Assembly (NCBI GenBank): GCA_963513935.1
Contig: OY740774.1
Coordinates: forward strand, 95,549,668-95,613,667
Length of the DNA stretch: 64,000 bases
Source: Aphrophora alni
Taxonomy: Eukaryota; Arthropoda; Insecta; Hemiptera; Aphrophoridae
Direction of reading: 5' to 3'
The notes under the pieces were generated by a model. It searched no databases. It was not told the DNA's origin and worked only from the letters and a program-made list of their open reading frames with translations. Every line of letters starts with the position of its first letter. The first letter of the stretch is position 1. The translations under genes were made by a program, and so were the position numbers. Positions 24,101 through 32,301 of this stretch are shown piece after piece.

Positions 24101-26772
24101 ATATTTTTATTCTTATTTAAATGTAATTTGTTAACTCTATATATTTTAATTTCGTGTTTAAAGTTGTTTATAGTAATCGTTTTAATTTGTTCATTTTTAT
24201 AACTTACACAGTTTCATAACCATCATATATACTGTACAACAAATAGTTGGTCGAATACACTATAATTTAATCTAAAAATATGTGGTCTAAAACATGAAGC
24301 ATTATTGTGGTTGTTAATATAGTGTAATCACGAACAATTGGAACACATTTAAATATATATTTACTTACAAGGTCATATTCAGGTATGCATTTATTGTCAG
24401 CACAACGATTGTTCAGGCAAGGACGTTGATCACAACAGTCTTCATTGACTTTACACTGAAACAAAACAAAACAAAAAGCGTATATCACACAGGATGATAA
24501 TAATGCTAAGGTTAAATGTTATATGTATTTAATGATTATTAGGTTATGTAGCTTTAGAGTCTTTCTTCAGTTAGCTTTGTATTGATTGTATGAACTGAAA
24601 AAAAAAATCGCTAAAGGTACGTAATCAAATAATCATTCTAAACTCAGATCAGGTGGCTAAAATCTCCTAACACGAATGACTATATAATTATACATATAAG
24701 GGGAAAATAATTATTGCTTATCAATGAATGGTGTTGAAAAACCACGAAGTGTTCACTCGACTCAAGTTTACAATAACGTTACTGTATATTTGAACAAATC
24801 ACCCCAAGTTACAGATGCACTACACCTAAATACTACAAATTATTTTGTTGAACTGTAAAAAACATATTAACACGCATGTTACTTACGTTAATTAGTAATG
24901 TATACAAACCGTATACTAGTTCAGTTCATTAGTTCGACATAAATAGATACTTTTCGATATACAATGTACTAAGTATATACGATAATACGTATATACTTAG
25001 TACATTGATTAATGGTTATTCCAATTTAGAATTCTATATCTCAAAACATCAATAGATTATAATGGTGTGGAGTTCAGTGGGAAGAATTTGATCTACATAT
25101 TTTTAAAGGTAGGATGGGTAGACTAACGTAATCAATATAATAGTAACGATCCTAGCTGTATTATTAAACTAATAAGTCTAATTAATTAATATATTGAGCT
25201 ATAGTAATGAATAAAAGTTAAGTTTTAATATTCTAATCCACTACACTATACCAAAATATTAGGGGTTTTTGCAACACCATCCCATTTAACACAATATTCT
25301 CATTTCAAAGTTAGTTTGAGAAATTACCTTTTCTCCCCGACTTTTAGTTAACAAATTAACTTAAATAACTAACAGAAAACTTATTCCTAAATGTAAAATT
25401 GTTGCATAGGTTTAATCTTCTTATCTGAACTATTTTTTTTAATATGATTTTTTTAAAGTATAGGAGTTAGAAAAAACAATTTTAGGGATAATTAAGGGCA
25501 AAACTATGCAATTAAAAAAGATAATGATTGAATATATTATGTGTGGTGTATCAAATAAAACTATAAATTATACCGTTTACAAATATGTGTTTTGTTATGA
25601 AAAACAAATATGTTAGTACTAAGCCAAATTAAAATCAATAGATATAATCTTTCCTTCGCAATCCCTTAAATATAACTTGTATACTCAATAACTTACCGAT
25701 CTGAAAACAAAATAGGATTTTAAATAAGTTACCGTGCAAAAGCATATATTATGGTTTTTTGTACTACGAACATAACTTAATTTAAAAAATAAATAAATAA
25801 TCAATGAGTAGGGTATACGTTTTAATTGCAATATTTGTGAGATGTGAGACCATTAAAAGCAATTCATTATTCATTAAAAGATAAATTGGATTTTCGTTTA
25901 TTTCTTTTTAATGAGCTTGGCTTTTTAGGTAGAACCAAAATCCCATGTAGTTTCATACGCTTGTCTGTCTGTAAAATTTAAACTACTGCTTAGAAACTTC
26001 GACTTTATTAAAATAACTGTTTCTGTATGCCTACGGACCCTCTCATACCGTTCACACTTTTATTAACTATCGACTTTTTTTGTAAGACTAATCGTATTTG
26101 CATAATATGAAATGAAGATATTATGCACAAGGGTATTTAGCTCTTGGGTTTTAAAATATCTAATTCATTATATTTTAACATTATCCACCATCTGGAATAT
26201 TTAAGAACCAATTGATTTCTAACCTTAGTTTGACTGAGTTAGTTTTTAAATCGTCAAGAAGCCGAACTCCGTTTTTTGACTGATTTTTACGTTACATAAC
26301 AAATCAGAATTAATACTTTTCAGCAATATTAAAGAGTTTGTAATAATTTTTATTAAACATATACTAAAAGCAGACCAATCTAAGTACCACAAATACAAGA
26401 AAACCAGATGAAAATTGGTTTAGCGTTTCTTGAGCATAAGAAGACAAACTTGCACAAAGATAAAAATATTTTTTTGTAAATTTATTGAAGTACTACGGTC
26501 ATAAAATGTACTCCACAAATTTATAATACGGCAAAAATGTATCATTAAAAAATGAGAAAACAATATTTTAATCGTATAAGGATGTTTATACAAAACAAAA
26601 AAAAAAGATAGATATTTTACACAAGTCATATTTATAATATATAATAAAATAAATAAATATAATTTGATTTCCTAAATGAACTTACGACTCCACCGTTAGG
26701 AATACAAGTATCTGCAGCAGATGGTTGAGATACAACTGCCAAAAGGACAACGAAACACACGATATAAGCCAT
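5115..26772 (-). CDS. Multi-knot secreted protein gene: signal peptide plus 16 tandem ICK-like units (17 coding exons)
   Basis: Overall gene entry. Seventeen coding exons, all preceded by AG and followed by GT, join in frame to about 470 residues. Residues 1-20 form a signal peptide (MAYIVCFVVLLAVV core, then S-Q-P-S-A-A). After cleavage the protein is only cysteine modules: spacing across junctions is C-x6-|C-x5/6-CC-x3..9-C-x4/5-C with 1-5 residues to the next unit. This is ICK/knottin-like loop spacing; expected pairing I-IV, II-V, III-VI is family knowledge, not seen. There are 97 mature cysteines. There are no regular dibasic sites between units, so it is more likely a beaded chain than a precursor of single peptides. 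Each internal exon is a multiple of 3 and carries Cys II-VI of one knot plus Cys I of the next. Alternatives: Dickkopf-N- or EB-like Cys-rich repeats. Role (venom or saliva, defence, matrix) is not decidable here. Confidence 0.85.
5134..5139 (-). terminator. Poly(A) signal AATAAA of the multi-knot gene
   Basis: Canonical hexamer about 75 bases downstream of the predicted stop, inside the UTR exon with similarity to the paralog. Confidence 0.45.
5460..5512 (-). CDS. Exon 17: knot 16 and C terminus
   Basis: 53 nt, residues 454-470. CVNDSQCCKSNC then CIAGFC completes the last knot and ends with TG of a split stop codon. Donor GTAAGT follows at once; splicing to 5211 gives TGA. Without splicing the frame reads Trp-TAA. 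Same length and ending as the plus-strand paralog's exon at 195-247. Acceptor tttatttcag. Confidence 0.9.
6707..6790 (-). CDS. Exon 16: knot 15, extra Cys in following loop 1
   Basis: 84 nt, residues 426-453. CKSSADCCNSDIC, CKNGVC, linker GRD, next first Cys with loop NPCGYT, which has an additional Cys. A 5.4-kb intron separates it from exon 15, the longest of the gene; no further module exon was found there. Acceptor ttatttcag, donor GTAAGT. Confidence 0.92.
7746..8040 (-). mobile_element. 5'-truncated LINE 3' end with 14-bp target-site duplication (intron 15)
   Basis: AAATCCGTTTACTT is repeated at 7746-7759 and 8027-8040. Between them lies a GC-richer insert that on the minus strand ends in an A-rich tail (AAAAGGAAAAAAAGAAAG). 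Upstream of the tail an open frame (8017-7859, about 52 residues) includes LYSLGPPGKK and ENPIGSICSFIRMTGM and ends TGA. This resembles the C terminus of jockey/R1/I-type non-LTR reverse transcriptases. The clade is not resolved. A clean duplication suggests a fairly recent insertion. Confidence 0.8.
9730..10800. repeat. Diffuse ATTGGT-rich degenerate repeat region
   Basis: The word ATTGG (or CCAAT) recurs many times and a longer phrase, ACTACATTGGTATTA, occurs at about 9772 and 10562 on either side of the foldback element. This suggests a degenerate tandem repeat interrupted by the foldback insertion. Confidence 0.4.
9799..10227. mobile_element. Foldback/MITE-like element with about 165-bp inverted arms (intron 15)
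   Basis: Left arm 9799-9964 begins TGTCCAAAA and right arm about 10058-10227 ends TTTTGGACA; arms are imperfect reverse complements sharing blocks such as TAGTTTGGGGGTAAG. Interior about 93 bases, no coding frame. Partial complementarity continues into the flanks (tataaattta / tatattta), so the true ends and any duplication are uncertain. Confidence 0.65.
12208..12288 (-). CDS. Exon 15: knot 14
   Basis: 81 nt, residues 399-425. CDFDSQCCDKSC, CIHRRC, linker LYK, next first Cys with loop TTANGP. Acceptor ctttcag, donor GTAAGT. Confidence 0.92.
12940..13020 (-). CDS. Exon 14: knot 13
   Basis: 81 nt, residues 372-398. CIDNGQCCSNKC, CDNGTC, linker ITP, next first Cys with loop LANTEL. Acceptor acatttcag, donor GTAAGT. 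Confidence 0.92.
13441..13564 (+). mobile_element. Short inverted-repeat element with decayed hammerhead motif (intron 13)
   Basis: Ends are inverted (AAATTAAGTTTACT at 13441 and AGTAAACTTAATTT at 13550). Inside, CCGAGGA-TGGCG ... GTTGAAACGCGTTTG parallels the motif at 27979-28013 but has CCGAGGA instead of CUGANGA and a mismatched stem II. A non-autonomous PLE-type remnant is likely. Confidence 0.5.
14724..14804 (-). CDS. Exon 13: knot 12
   Basis: 81 nt, residues 345-371. CTTNDECCSELC, CKNGSC, linker EYK, next first Cys with loop LPDGIK. Acceptor ttttcag, donor GTAAGT. Confidence 0.92.
15415..15501 (-). CDS. Exon 12: knot 11, extra Cys at the exon end
   Basis: 87 nt, residues 316-344. CEANKDCCDGGFC, CVRKTC, linker RSQP, next first Cys with loop TQQGQC. 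The sixth loop residue is an additional Cys next to the Cys that opens exon 13, making a C|C pair across the junction. Acceptor atttgcag, donor GTAAGC. Confidence 0.92.
16027..16107 (-). CDS. Exon 11: knot 10
   Basis: 81 nt, residues 289-315. CKGNDDCCLSFC, CVDGKC, linker KLP, next first Cys with loop TQIGFK. Acceptor atgttacag, donor GTAACT. Confidence 0.92.
17053..17142 (-). CDS. Exon 10: knot 9
   Basis: 90 nt, residues 259-288. CKATSDCCRGIC, CGEHSLC (x5), linker QKPDP, next first Cys with loop TKVGNF. Acceptor ttttacag, donor GTGAGT. Confidence 0.92.
17480..17560 (-). CDS. Exon 9: knot 8
   Basis: 81 nt, residues 232-258. CTNNLQCCGGIC, CKTGKC, linker TPQ, next first Cys with loop IIETQP. 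Acceptor tatttcag, donor GTAAGA. Confidence 0.92.
18088..18445. repeat. 61-bp minisatellite, about 5.8 copies (intron 8)
   Basis: Units starting GGTCAGTCATAA at 18088, 18149, 18209, 18270, 18331 and 18392, each with GAACG..GATAGCCGGAGG and ATTGACCAAGAGCATT. Two subtypes differ by CCCGCTCGTCG versus CTGGTCGTAG. The order is A A' B A B B', with the last unit truncated. Much richer in GC than its surroundings. Confidence 0.92.
18722..18776 (-). ncRNA. Type I hammerhead ribozyme-like motif, left arm
   Basis: Inverted copy of the motif at 19203-19257 with identical core (CTGATGA at 18764-18758, minus strand), stem II and stem III; one base differs in the stem I side (TTGGTGCGGGC). Confidence 0.62.
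19203..19257 (+). ncRNA. Type I hammerhead ribozyme-like motif, right arm
   Basis: CTGATGA at 19215-19221, stem II GCCGA/TCGGC, GAAAC at 19239-19243, stem III ACAGC/GCTGT with no loop, cleavage triplet GTA ending at 19252. Stem I is weak: GC/GC next to the cleavage site and TTA/TAA beyond an internal loop. A loopless palindromic stem III is typical of PLE hammerheads, which are thought to act as dimers. Confidence 0.65.
19748..19846 (-). CDS. Exon 8: knot 7 with extended loop 4
   Basis: 99 nt, residues 199-231, the longest internal exon. CKNDAECC is followed by nine residues (YENKYNPNQ) before the next Cys, against 3-5 elsewhere; then CIHSIC, linker RRP and loop YTDGTN. The Arg-Arg here is not repeated at the same place in other units. 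Acceptor attttatag, donor GTAAGT. Confidence 0.9.
20177..20254 (-). CDS. Exon 7: knot 6, one-residue linker
   Basis: 78 nt, residues 173-198. CKSSSECCGKNLC, CTNGIC, then a single Gln before the next first Cys (CQC), so adjacent knots are almost fused here. Loop RNYGET. Acceptor ttttcag, donor GTAAGG. Confidence 0.9.
21147..21194. repeat. (AT)n microsatellite (intron 6)
   Basis: Uninterrupted AT run of about 48 bases. Confidence 0.95.
21697..21783 (-). CDS. Exon 6: knot 5
   Basis: 87 nt, residues 144-172. CHPLTNPCC (x6), then LQLY, CTNRKC, linker TPT, next first Cys with loop VDKGDK. Acceptor tttttacag, donor GTAAGC. Confidence 0.9.
22614..22700 (-). CDS. Exon 5: knot 4
   Basis: 87 nt, residues 115-143. 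CELPHDTCC has six residues before CC, like many ICK peptides; then ENL, CQNGTC, linker VKTT and next first Cys with loop MKLDEG. Acceptor cattttag, donor GTAAGA. Confidence 0.9.
23340..23426 (-). CDS. Exon 4: knot 3
   Basis: 87 nt, residues 86-114. CTTTRDCCGNSDC, then CKNELYC (x5 in loop 5), linker DRL and next first Cys with loop LDIGEN. Acceptor ends tcttgcag; donor GTAAGT. Confidence 0.92.
23734..23814 (-). CDS. Exon 3: knot 2, missing Cys IV
   Basis: 81 nt, residues 59-85. Acceptor ttttcag, donor GTGAGT. Reads CKPGDLCFNGSIC, so the usual CC pair is C-F: the codon at Cys IV is TTC instead of TGC/TGT. Its expected partner, the Cys at the end of exon 2, would be unpaired. Loop 1 to the next unit is five residues (IQGGE) rather than six. 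A degraded copy of this exon at 28751-28825 on the other strand keeps CC. Confidence 0.88.
24369..24455 (-). CDS. Exon 2: knot 1 (Cys II-VI)
   Basis: 87 nt, residues 30-58. Acceptor ttgtttcag, donor GTAAGT. CKVNEDCC then C-x4-C (CLNNRC), linker ADNK, and the next unit's first Cys with loop IPEYDL. Perfect C-x5-CC-x4-C-x4-C spacing. Confidence 0.92.
24456..26685 (-). other. Intron 1 of the multi-knot gene
   Basis: 2230 bases, AT-rich, no additional module exon found. Contains the hairpin at 24963-25006 and a stretch near 25920-26040 (CTTGTCTGTCTG) that may be a decayed retroelement tail. Confidence 0.6.
24963..25006. repeat. Perfect 19-bp hairpin palindrome (intron 1)
   Basis: Arms AATGTACTAAGTATATACG and its exact complement separated by ATAATA. 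Confidence 0.9.
26686..26772 (-). CDS. Multi-knot gene exon 1: signal peptide and Cys I of knot 1
   Basis: ATG at 26772 opens 29 codons ending GGT GGA GTC before donor GTAAGT. The peptide has a hydrophobic core IVCFVVLLAVV and a small-residue cleavage context P-S-A-A before D-T-C, so it is a classical secretory signal (residues 1-20). The mature part contributes one cysteine and six loop residues (IPNGGV), the first Cys and loop 1 of knot 1. This is the only suitable start upstream of exon 2. Confidence 0.88.
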
Positions 26773-26806
26773 GATGAATTAATGACAATGCAACAACTCC
26801 TTACAA

Positions 26807-26812
26807 TTTATA
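26807..26812 (-). promoter_or_regulatory. Candidate TATA box of the multi-knot gene
   Basis: TATAAA on the minus strand lies 35-40 bases upstream of the ATG at 26772. If used, transcription would start near 26780 and leave a 5' UTR of only about 10 bases. An upstream non-coding exon is an alternative. Further upstream (26870-26905) a 12-base ATGACAATGCT-like motif occurs twice about 22 bases apart. In such AT-rich DNA a chance TATAAA is likely, so this rests on position. Confidence 0.35.
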
Positions 26813-27268
26813 AGTAAAACTAAGTAAATAAAAATACGTTCGAGCCAGATGTAAAACATATGTGCAAAATCAGCATTGTCATATCGAAACTAGCATTGTC
26901 ATTGTAGATTTTATCAAACATATTTCGTTCAATATTAAAAAAAAATACACTTGTTTCATCTAAATATTTCCTGCAGATGAGACCGTTCATATTTGTAGAT
27001 ATATTATAGAAATATTTTCTTTTATAAACAATACAAAAGTAACTAAATTGTAATACCGGTGATTATTTATCTATTTTTATATTATTTTATTTATTTATAG
27101 ATTAATTAGAATATTGTTTCAGCATATGTATATTGTCATTTTGGAAGGATTATGGTTGTATTGTTTGTGTAAAGGTATGTATATATGAATGTATGTTAGT
27201 GTAAATTGGTATACCTGAATTTGAGGAGGTAATCGCAAGATCTTGTGTTTGTGTGGTTTTGGTTGTTA

Positions 27269-27292
27269 ATATATATATATATATATATATAT
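27269..27292. repeat. (AT)n microsatellite
   Basis: AT run of 24 bases within a T/G-rich, otherwise unidentified stretch (about 27170-27725). Confidence 0.85.
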
Positions 27293-27860
27293 GTAAATTT
27301 GTGCGTGTGTGAATGTAGTAGAGGAAGTTTAGTTTAGATTGAATCGTGTGTCTTACAAAGTTGTAATTATTTACTAGTCTGTTGATTGGTTTTTTGTTGC
27401 TTTTGACTTTGAAGTTAATTTATTTATGATAATTTTTTTTTTTATGTTGTTTTATTTGAGTGATAACTAATCACAATTAGTTCAGAAAAATTATCGGTCT
27501 TAATATAGGTATATCGTCAGCTTCTGCTTTTAATAAATTTTTTCTATTATAATGGAGGGTCCAATATAGGCTTTTCCTTAGGACCTCCCACAATTCTTTT
27601 GTGCGATTTTGTTTGTGTCAGTTTTTTAATTTAATTTTCTTTTAAGGAAGCTGTTTAGGGTGTTGTATTATATTTTTGTTTGTTGTGGTATGTTTTGTTA
27701 AGAAGTTTGTGTTTGTTTTAGTTTATAACTTGCACATAAGAAATTAAATAATTATTATAATTATAATAATTATAAATATATCAATTTTTGTTTGATAGTA
27801 CATATATACAGTAAAACCGGTTATTTAGAAGTTACTATAAATTTGTATACATTATTCCTG

Positions 27861-28081
27861 AACTATATTACAGCTGTTTATAACAAAAGCTCGAACACAA
27901 GATCTCTCAAAAACTACGTTTATTCAATCAAACGCCTTTCCACTGAGTTATAGTTTTTTTATTGTAGCTCATGTATCACTGAGGATGGCGACTTTGTCGT
28001 TGAAACGCGTTTGATTGAATAAACGTAGTTTTTGTGAGATCTTGTGTTCGAGCTTTTGTTCTACACAGCTGTATTATAGTT
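27861..28081 (+). mobile_element. Palindromic element with hammerhead motif upstream of the multi-knot gene
   Basis: Inverted arms about 27861-27935 and 28007-28081 (CTCGAACACAAGATCTC / GAGATCTTGTGTTCGAG cores). The 71-base centre carries a hammerhead-like core. No coding capacity. Likely a non-autonomous PLE-derived repeat. Confidence 0.7.
27973..28018 (+). ncRNA. Hammerhead ribozyme-like motif
   Basis: CTGAGGA (fits CUGANGA) at 27979-27985, stem II GGCGAC-TTT-GTCGTT (two G-U pairs), GAAAC at 28002-28006, palindromic stem III ACG/CGT, cleavage triplet GTT. Stem I starts TATCA/TGATT with four pairs. Confidence 0.6.
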
Positions 28082-28319
28082 TAGTAAAGCTCAATATTAT
28101 TTATAATACAGCTATTTATTCACTGGTATTGGCACTTCGGTTGAATCAATTTTCAGAAATTAAGTATTAAAAAGCAATCACCTTTATTAATATATTTATT
28201 AATATACAGTATTATTATTATATTTATTAAGTACTTTAGTTGGTACTCTTGAGAATAATTTCACAAAATTTACTAGAGACGATTTTGGAAAAATCATAAT
28301 TTTGCTAAATTTTTTCGTT

Positions 28320-28520
28320 ACGACACCCCTAATTAAACATATGCCCACATGTCAAATTTTATTAAAATCAGATTTAGCGTTTGAGCTGTACTAGATTGCA
28401 CATACGACAGAGAGGCGTTATTCCATAATCTAATTTTCTGTAATAGAGTATTTCCCCAACAAACTCAACATCCATTTGTCAACCCATAACACAAGTTTAT
28501 TTTTGGAAGTACAAGGTGGT
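28320..28520. repeat. Possible decayed retroelement tail
   Basis: CATGTCAAATTTTATTAAAA followed by TCAGATTTAGCGTTTGAGC resembles the widespread 3' tails of RTE-type LINEs or their SINEs (CCAAGTTTCATCAAAATCGG type). No frame or duplication seen. Confidence 0.35.
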
Positions 28521-28750
28521 CGCGTAAAAGAGGCCCAGTTCCAAAAATGTAATTTAATTAGGTTATAAATCTGTGTACAATGATTTAAATCATTTCAGTC
28601 ATTGTTGTTAAATATTTTGTGTTGGCTAGCCTGGATCAGCTAATTTCAATTGGTTACATCAGATCGTTAGTGTATTGTTATTATTCAGTTCTAGAATATC
28701 ATTTATTGTAAATGAATTTAACAAAAACCTACAGAGCTTTAAATTTTCAG

Positions 28751-28825
28751 TGTAAACCTGTTGTTTTATGCTGCTATGGCTCAATTTGTACCGAAGATCA
28801 GTGCCCTTGCGTACAGGGGGGTGGA
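28751..28825 (+). pseudogene. Inverted relic copy of exon 3 of the multi-knot gene
   Basis: Acceptor attttcag then TGTAAACCT and a 25-codon stretch aligned with exon 3 (CKP..LC.., GSICT-D-QC, C-QGG). It keeps the CC pair (LCCYGSIC) that exon 3 has lost but has a shorter linker (CPC). The donor GTGAGT of exon 3 corresponds to GAGGAT here, so it cannot splice normally. Homology continues into both flanking introns (about 28700-28985), including TCAAAGAATAACTTG versus TCAAAGAACACCTTG, which shows a genomic, not retroposed, duplication in opposite orientation. Confidence 0.8.
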
Positions 28826-29040
28826 GAGGATATTATAATATATATTCTTCGAGTAGTCTAGATTTCATGCTAAATCAAAGAATAACTTGTAAAATATAAT
28901 TCTCTAAATTACTGATTACAAACAAATAAGAATATAATAAAATCCAGTGAACGAAGTTTAATTTGAATTATAAGGAAAATACACATATTATACAAAGAAT
29001 GCTTTATCACTTTGTTAATGAACACTTGAATAAAATAAGA

Positions 29041-29044
<4 letters not shown>

Positions 29045-29130
<86 letters not shown>

Positions 29131-29147
29131 CCTCTCTCTCTCTCTCT
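29045..29147. repeat. (CT)n microsatellite
   Basis: CT dinucleotide tract of about 100 bases with a few CC interruptions after 29112. The long Ser-Leu frame through it is an artefact. Confidence 0.95.
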
Positions 29148-29149
29148 AA

Positions 29150-32100
29150 ATTTGATCACGAAAAAAATAAAATATAAATCCACAGTAAAATCTGCTCTTT
29201 ATTTTTAAAACAATTTATTACCCAGGCCTCTTTTAAGGTGATCACCCTTAAAAATGGGAAGTAATATGAATATTTATTCATGCAATATTGTTGTTAAAGG
29301 GCTTAAATATCAACAATATTTGAAATATATGTTGGTGCTGCAACCAAATAATTGGAAAGTCAGTAATATCCAATACCAGAATTGTAAGTTTGTTTTAAGT
29401 TTTTACGACAGCTACTACCACCCCCCCTTCCATAAATGAAATAAATAAATACGTCCCAAGATTCGGCACAAAATAGCAGATATATTAAATTGAAATAAAT
29501 CGGATTAAATGTTCGGGCTGTGCAATAATCCATACACAACAGACTGATATCATTGAAAAATCCACAAATTTCAAATGATTGTCCTGTCGTAAGAGAATAT
29601 AGAATATGTGTAACTCCTCTGAATGTTTTTACATATAATATGTAGTAAAAAACTCAATAAGAATATTTTATAGCCAACTGGATAATCTAAGTTGGAATTA
29701 TTTAGTACAAACTCATTACAATGTAAAAAAATTGACGTGAAATTTATTTATAACAAGGACAAACTATACTTCTTTTACAAAGTAGGATTTTTCATTATTA
29801 AAGTTAACAAGTTTTCAAGAAATATTACTCAAAACCTTTACGTGATTATATATGTTTTTTAGTCCAATTTGTTGTCAGGTTTAAATTAAAATTAACAGTC
29901 GAAATTTGTTTGTTTTTTACTACTCACTACTCGATGAATAATTGTCATGTAATATGACAATAATGAAAACAACTCTGGGCCAATCTACATAATTATATAA
30001 TAAATTACTTTACAACTAATTAGTTTTACACGAAACAATTGTAGTCATACCACACAATATAGAAATCGGTATCAACGTTGTAATTATACAATACTTACAA
30101 TATTTTAATATTCAATATAACCGTATGGTTAAGAAAGACAAATTGATAAAGAGTTTAGGTGAATAAAGAATTATATTATGCAGTAACTCAGAGATTGCAG
30201 TCAACTGTAACAACAGGTTGAACGTTTGAACTAAAAGTTTCTAATGCAAATAAATATGTTCAATTGGAATTTATTCTGTACGTAAACATGTGAACAAGTG
30301 TATGACCTAAATTCTATATTCAACATCATAGCAATTGTTTTCTAGGTTGGATGACTTGACATATTTTATGTTTTCAATAAGTTATTAAACAAGATATCTT
30401 ACAACCAATTTGTAAAACGTTTGAGCTCATATCTTTGTATTTAAATTTTTTAACTATCATTGTAAAAAAAAAAAGAAAGAAAATCTACAAGAAACTGTTC
30501 CAGTGATATATTTATTTATGAAATAGACGGATTAGCGGAAAATAAAATCTTCAGAAATTTGTGTAGATAAACATTGTCCTTTATTTCGTAACCATGCAAT
30601 CAATTACCTAGTCTAAGGTAAATAATGAAAAATACATACATTTAACTGCCGTCAATAAATTATCTGTTTTAATCAAACACGATTTACTCTGATTACATGA
30701 GCGAAGTGAATTTACGTACTTATTTAAACGGGGAAAAGAAGTTAATGACCCTGTTGATGTTAACTACCAAACTAAATTATTTGTTGACCAAAGTTTTTTG
30801 AAGATGGGTGAGTGAAGAATTTTGTACAAAGTTGATGCAAAGTATATGCACCAATTATTTATTATTTCTATAGGAAAGAATATATAAGTTTTTGCATTTG
30901 CTCAACTTGCATCATTGTTGGAGATGTTATTTGATCACCCCTTTTTTGCACTATGTTTCTGTGTTTATCTGTGCTAATATATACTCTTTACAGTAAAAGT
31001 AACAGAATAGAAATACTTTGTTTTATACAAATAAATTGCTTGAAAAAAGGAATACTGAAACGACAGGTAATATAAAGGCAATAAACAAAGAAACAAGGAA
31101 GTACTAATATGAAACTATATGTGTCGATTGAATAAATTTTTGATCTGAAAAGTTATATAAAAATGAAATGCCATGTTTAGTGGTATATACTTACCTTATT
31201 GCAACTGGAGTTCATCTGAATGAACACGTGACCGTTTTGCTGTATTCTTTATTAAGATTTTCAGGAATAAAGAATATATATAAGGTTATGGTAATGGGTA
31301 CAGAAATCTATTTAAACTACAATATATGACATTATAATCTGTAACCTTTTGTAGCATGAAATTTAATTTACATCTCTGCATGCTTTATAATTGCAATTAA
31401 AACATATTTACAGTTCTGTTAAAGGAAATAGTTGTTGAGCAACGCGACTTTATTGTTTAGGATTTTCATATAAATAAGCGATTGTATTTGACTTAAGTCC
31501 CCTTTATTAAAAAAAAAAAGAAAAGAAAAAATAAGAAAGAAGAATCCTTGATAATTATCCCTATAGTTAGTGCAACGAATATGCACCGTGCTAAAGTGGG
31601 GGGGGGGGGGGGGAGAAATTATTTTTCAAAATAAAAATTTAATTTTTATTAACATTACGAGGCTAAATTTAGGTAAGGGATTTTTTCAAGACCTGAGATG
31701 CAGCTTCTTAGAACTTCGACTCAGTGATTTTTCCGTAACTATTTCCCGGACTTAGCAGGAAATGAAACTAATTTGTTGAAATTTATATTTTTAAGGTTGT
31801 AAAAATGTGCCTCAAGGCATACCACACGATTACTTTATTACTAATATTTTTCAATCTTCCATTGTTTAAAAGTTACAACATTTTTGAAATAAAACATTTC
31901 ACAAAATCCTATTCTAGAACCTGATAAATACTAACAACACAAAACAAATTGTCACCGAACTTATATAATATTATTGTATTTGAGTAAAAATTGTAAAGGA
32001 TTTTATAAGACTTTGAATAGAAGATTACATTTTTTCTTTATGATTAGTAGAAATGAGAGTGATTAAAATTACAATTTATTTTAAATGATTTGATTTCTCT
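29150..32100. other. Intergenic, no gene recognised
   Basis: AT-rich sequence without recognisable coding frames. A run of 16 G lies at 31598-31613. Confidence 0.5.
31598..31613. repeat. Poly-G run
   Basis: Sixteen consecutive G in AT-rich DNA; possible assembly weak point. Confidence 0.9.
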
Positions 32101-32301
32101 TACAGTATAACAAACACAGAACACAATTCTCATAAAAAAAAATAATACGCCTAAGTATCAGACGCGTTTCAACGACAAGGTCGTCCTCTTCAGTGATACG
32201 CCAGTGATACAAAGGACGACCTAGTCGTTGAAACGCGTCTGATACTTAGGCGTATTAATTTTTTTTATGAGAATTGTGTTCTGTGTGTTTGTTATACTGT
32301 A
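32101..32301. mobile_element. 200-bp palindromic element with canonical hammerhead motif
   Basis: Near-complete palindrome centred near 32201 with arms of about 95 bases (CAAACACAGAACACAATTCT versus its complement near 32272). Each arm holds a CAACGACxAGGTCGTC / GAAACGCGTC block, but only the minus-strand copy retains the CUGANGA core. Confidence 0.75.
32155..32199 (-). ncRNA. Type I hammerhead ribozyme-like motif with GUC cleavage site
   Basis: On the minus strand: stem I GTATCA/TGATAC (six perfect pairs), CTGAAGA at 32193-32187, stem II GACGAC-CTT-GTCGTT, GAAAC, stem III ACG/CGT, and the canonical triplet GTC with predicted cleavage between 32161 and 32160. All core positions fit the consensus. 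Best preserved of the set. Confidence 0.72.

Noticed and set aside
25697..25700. Four-base microexon ATCG between a perfect acceptor and donor in intron 1 (minus strand)
   Set aside because: Including four bases would shift the frame between exons 1 and 2. It could be a chance pair of splice sites or a recursive splicing site, but nothing else supports it.
28963..29208. Ser-Leu repeat frame
   Set aside because: Pure translation of the CT microsatellite.
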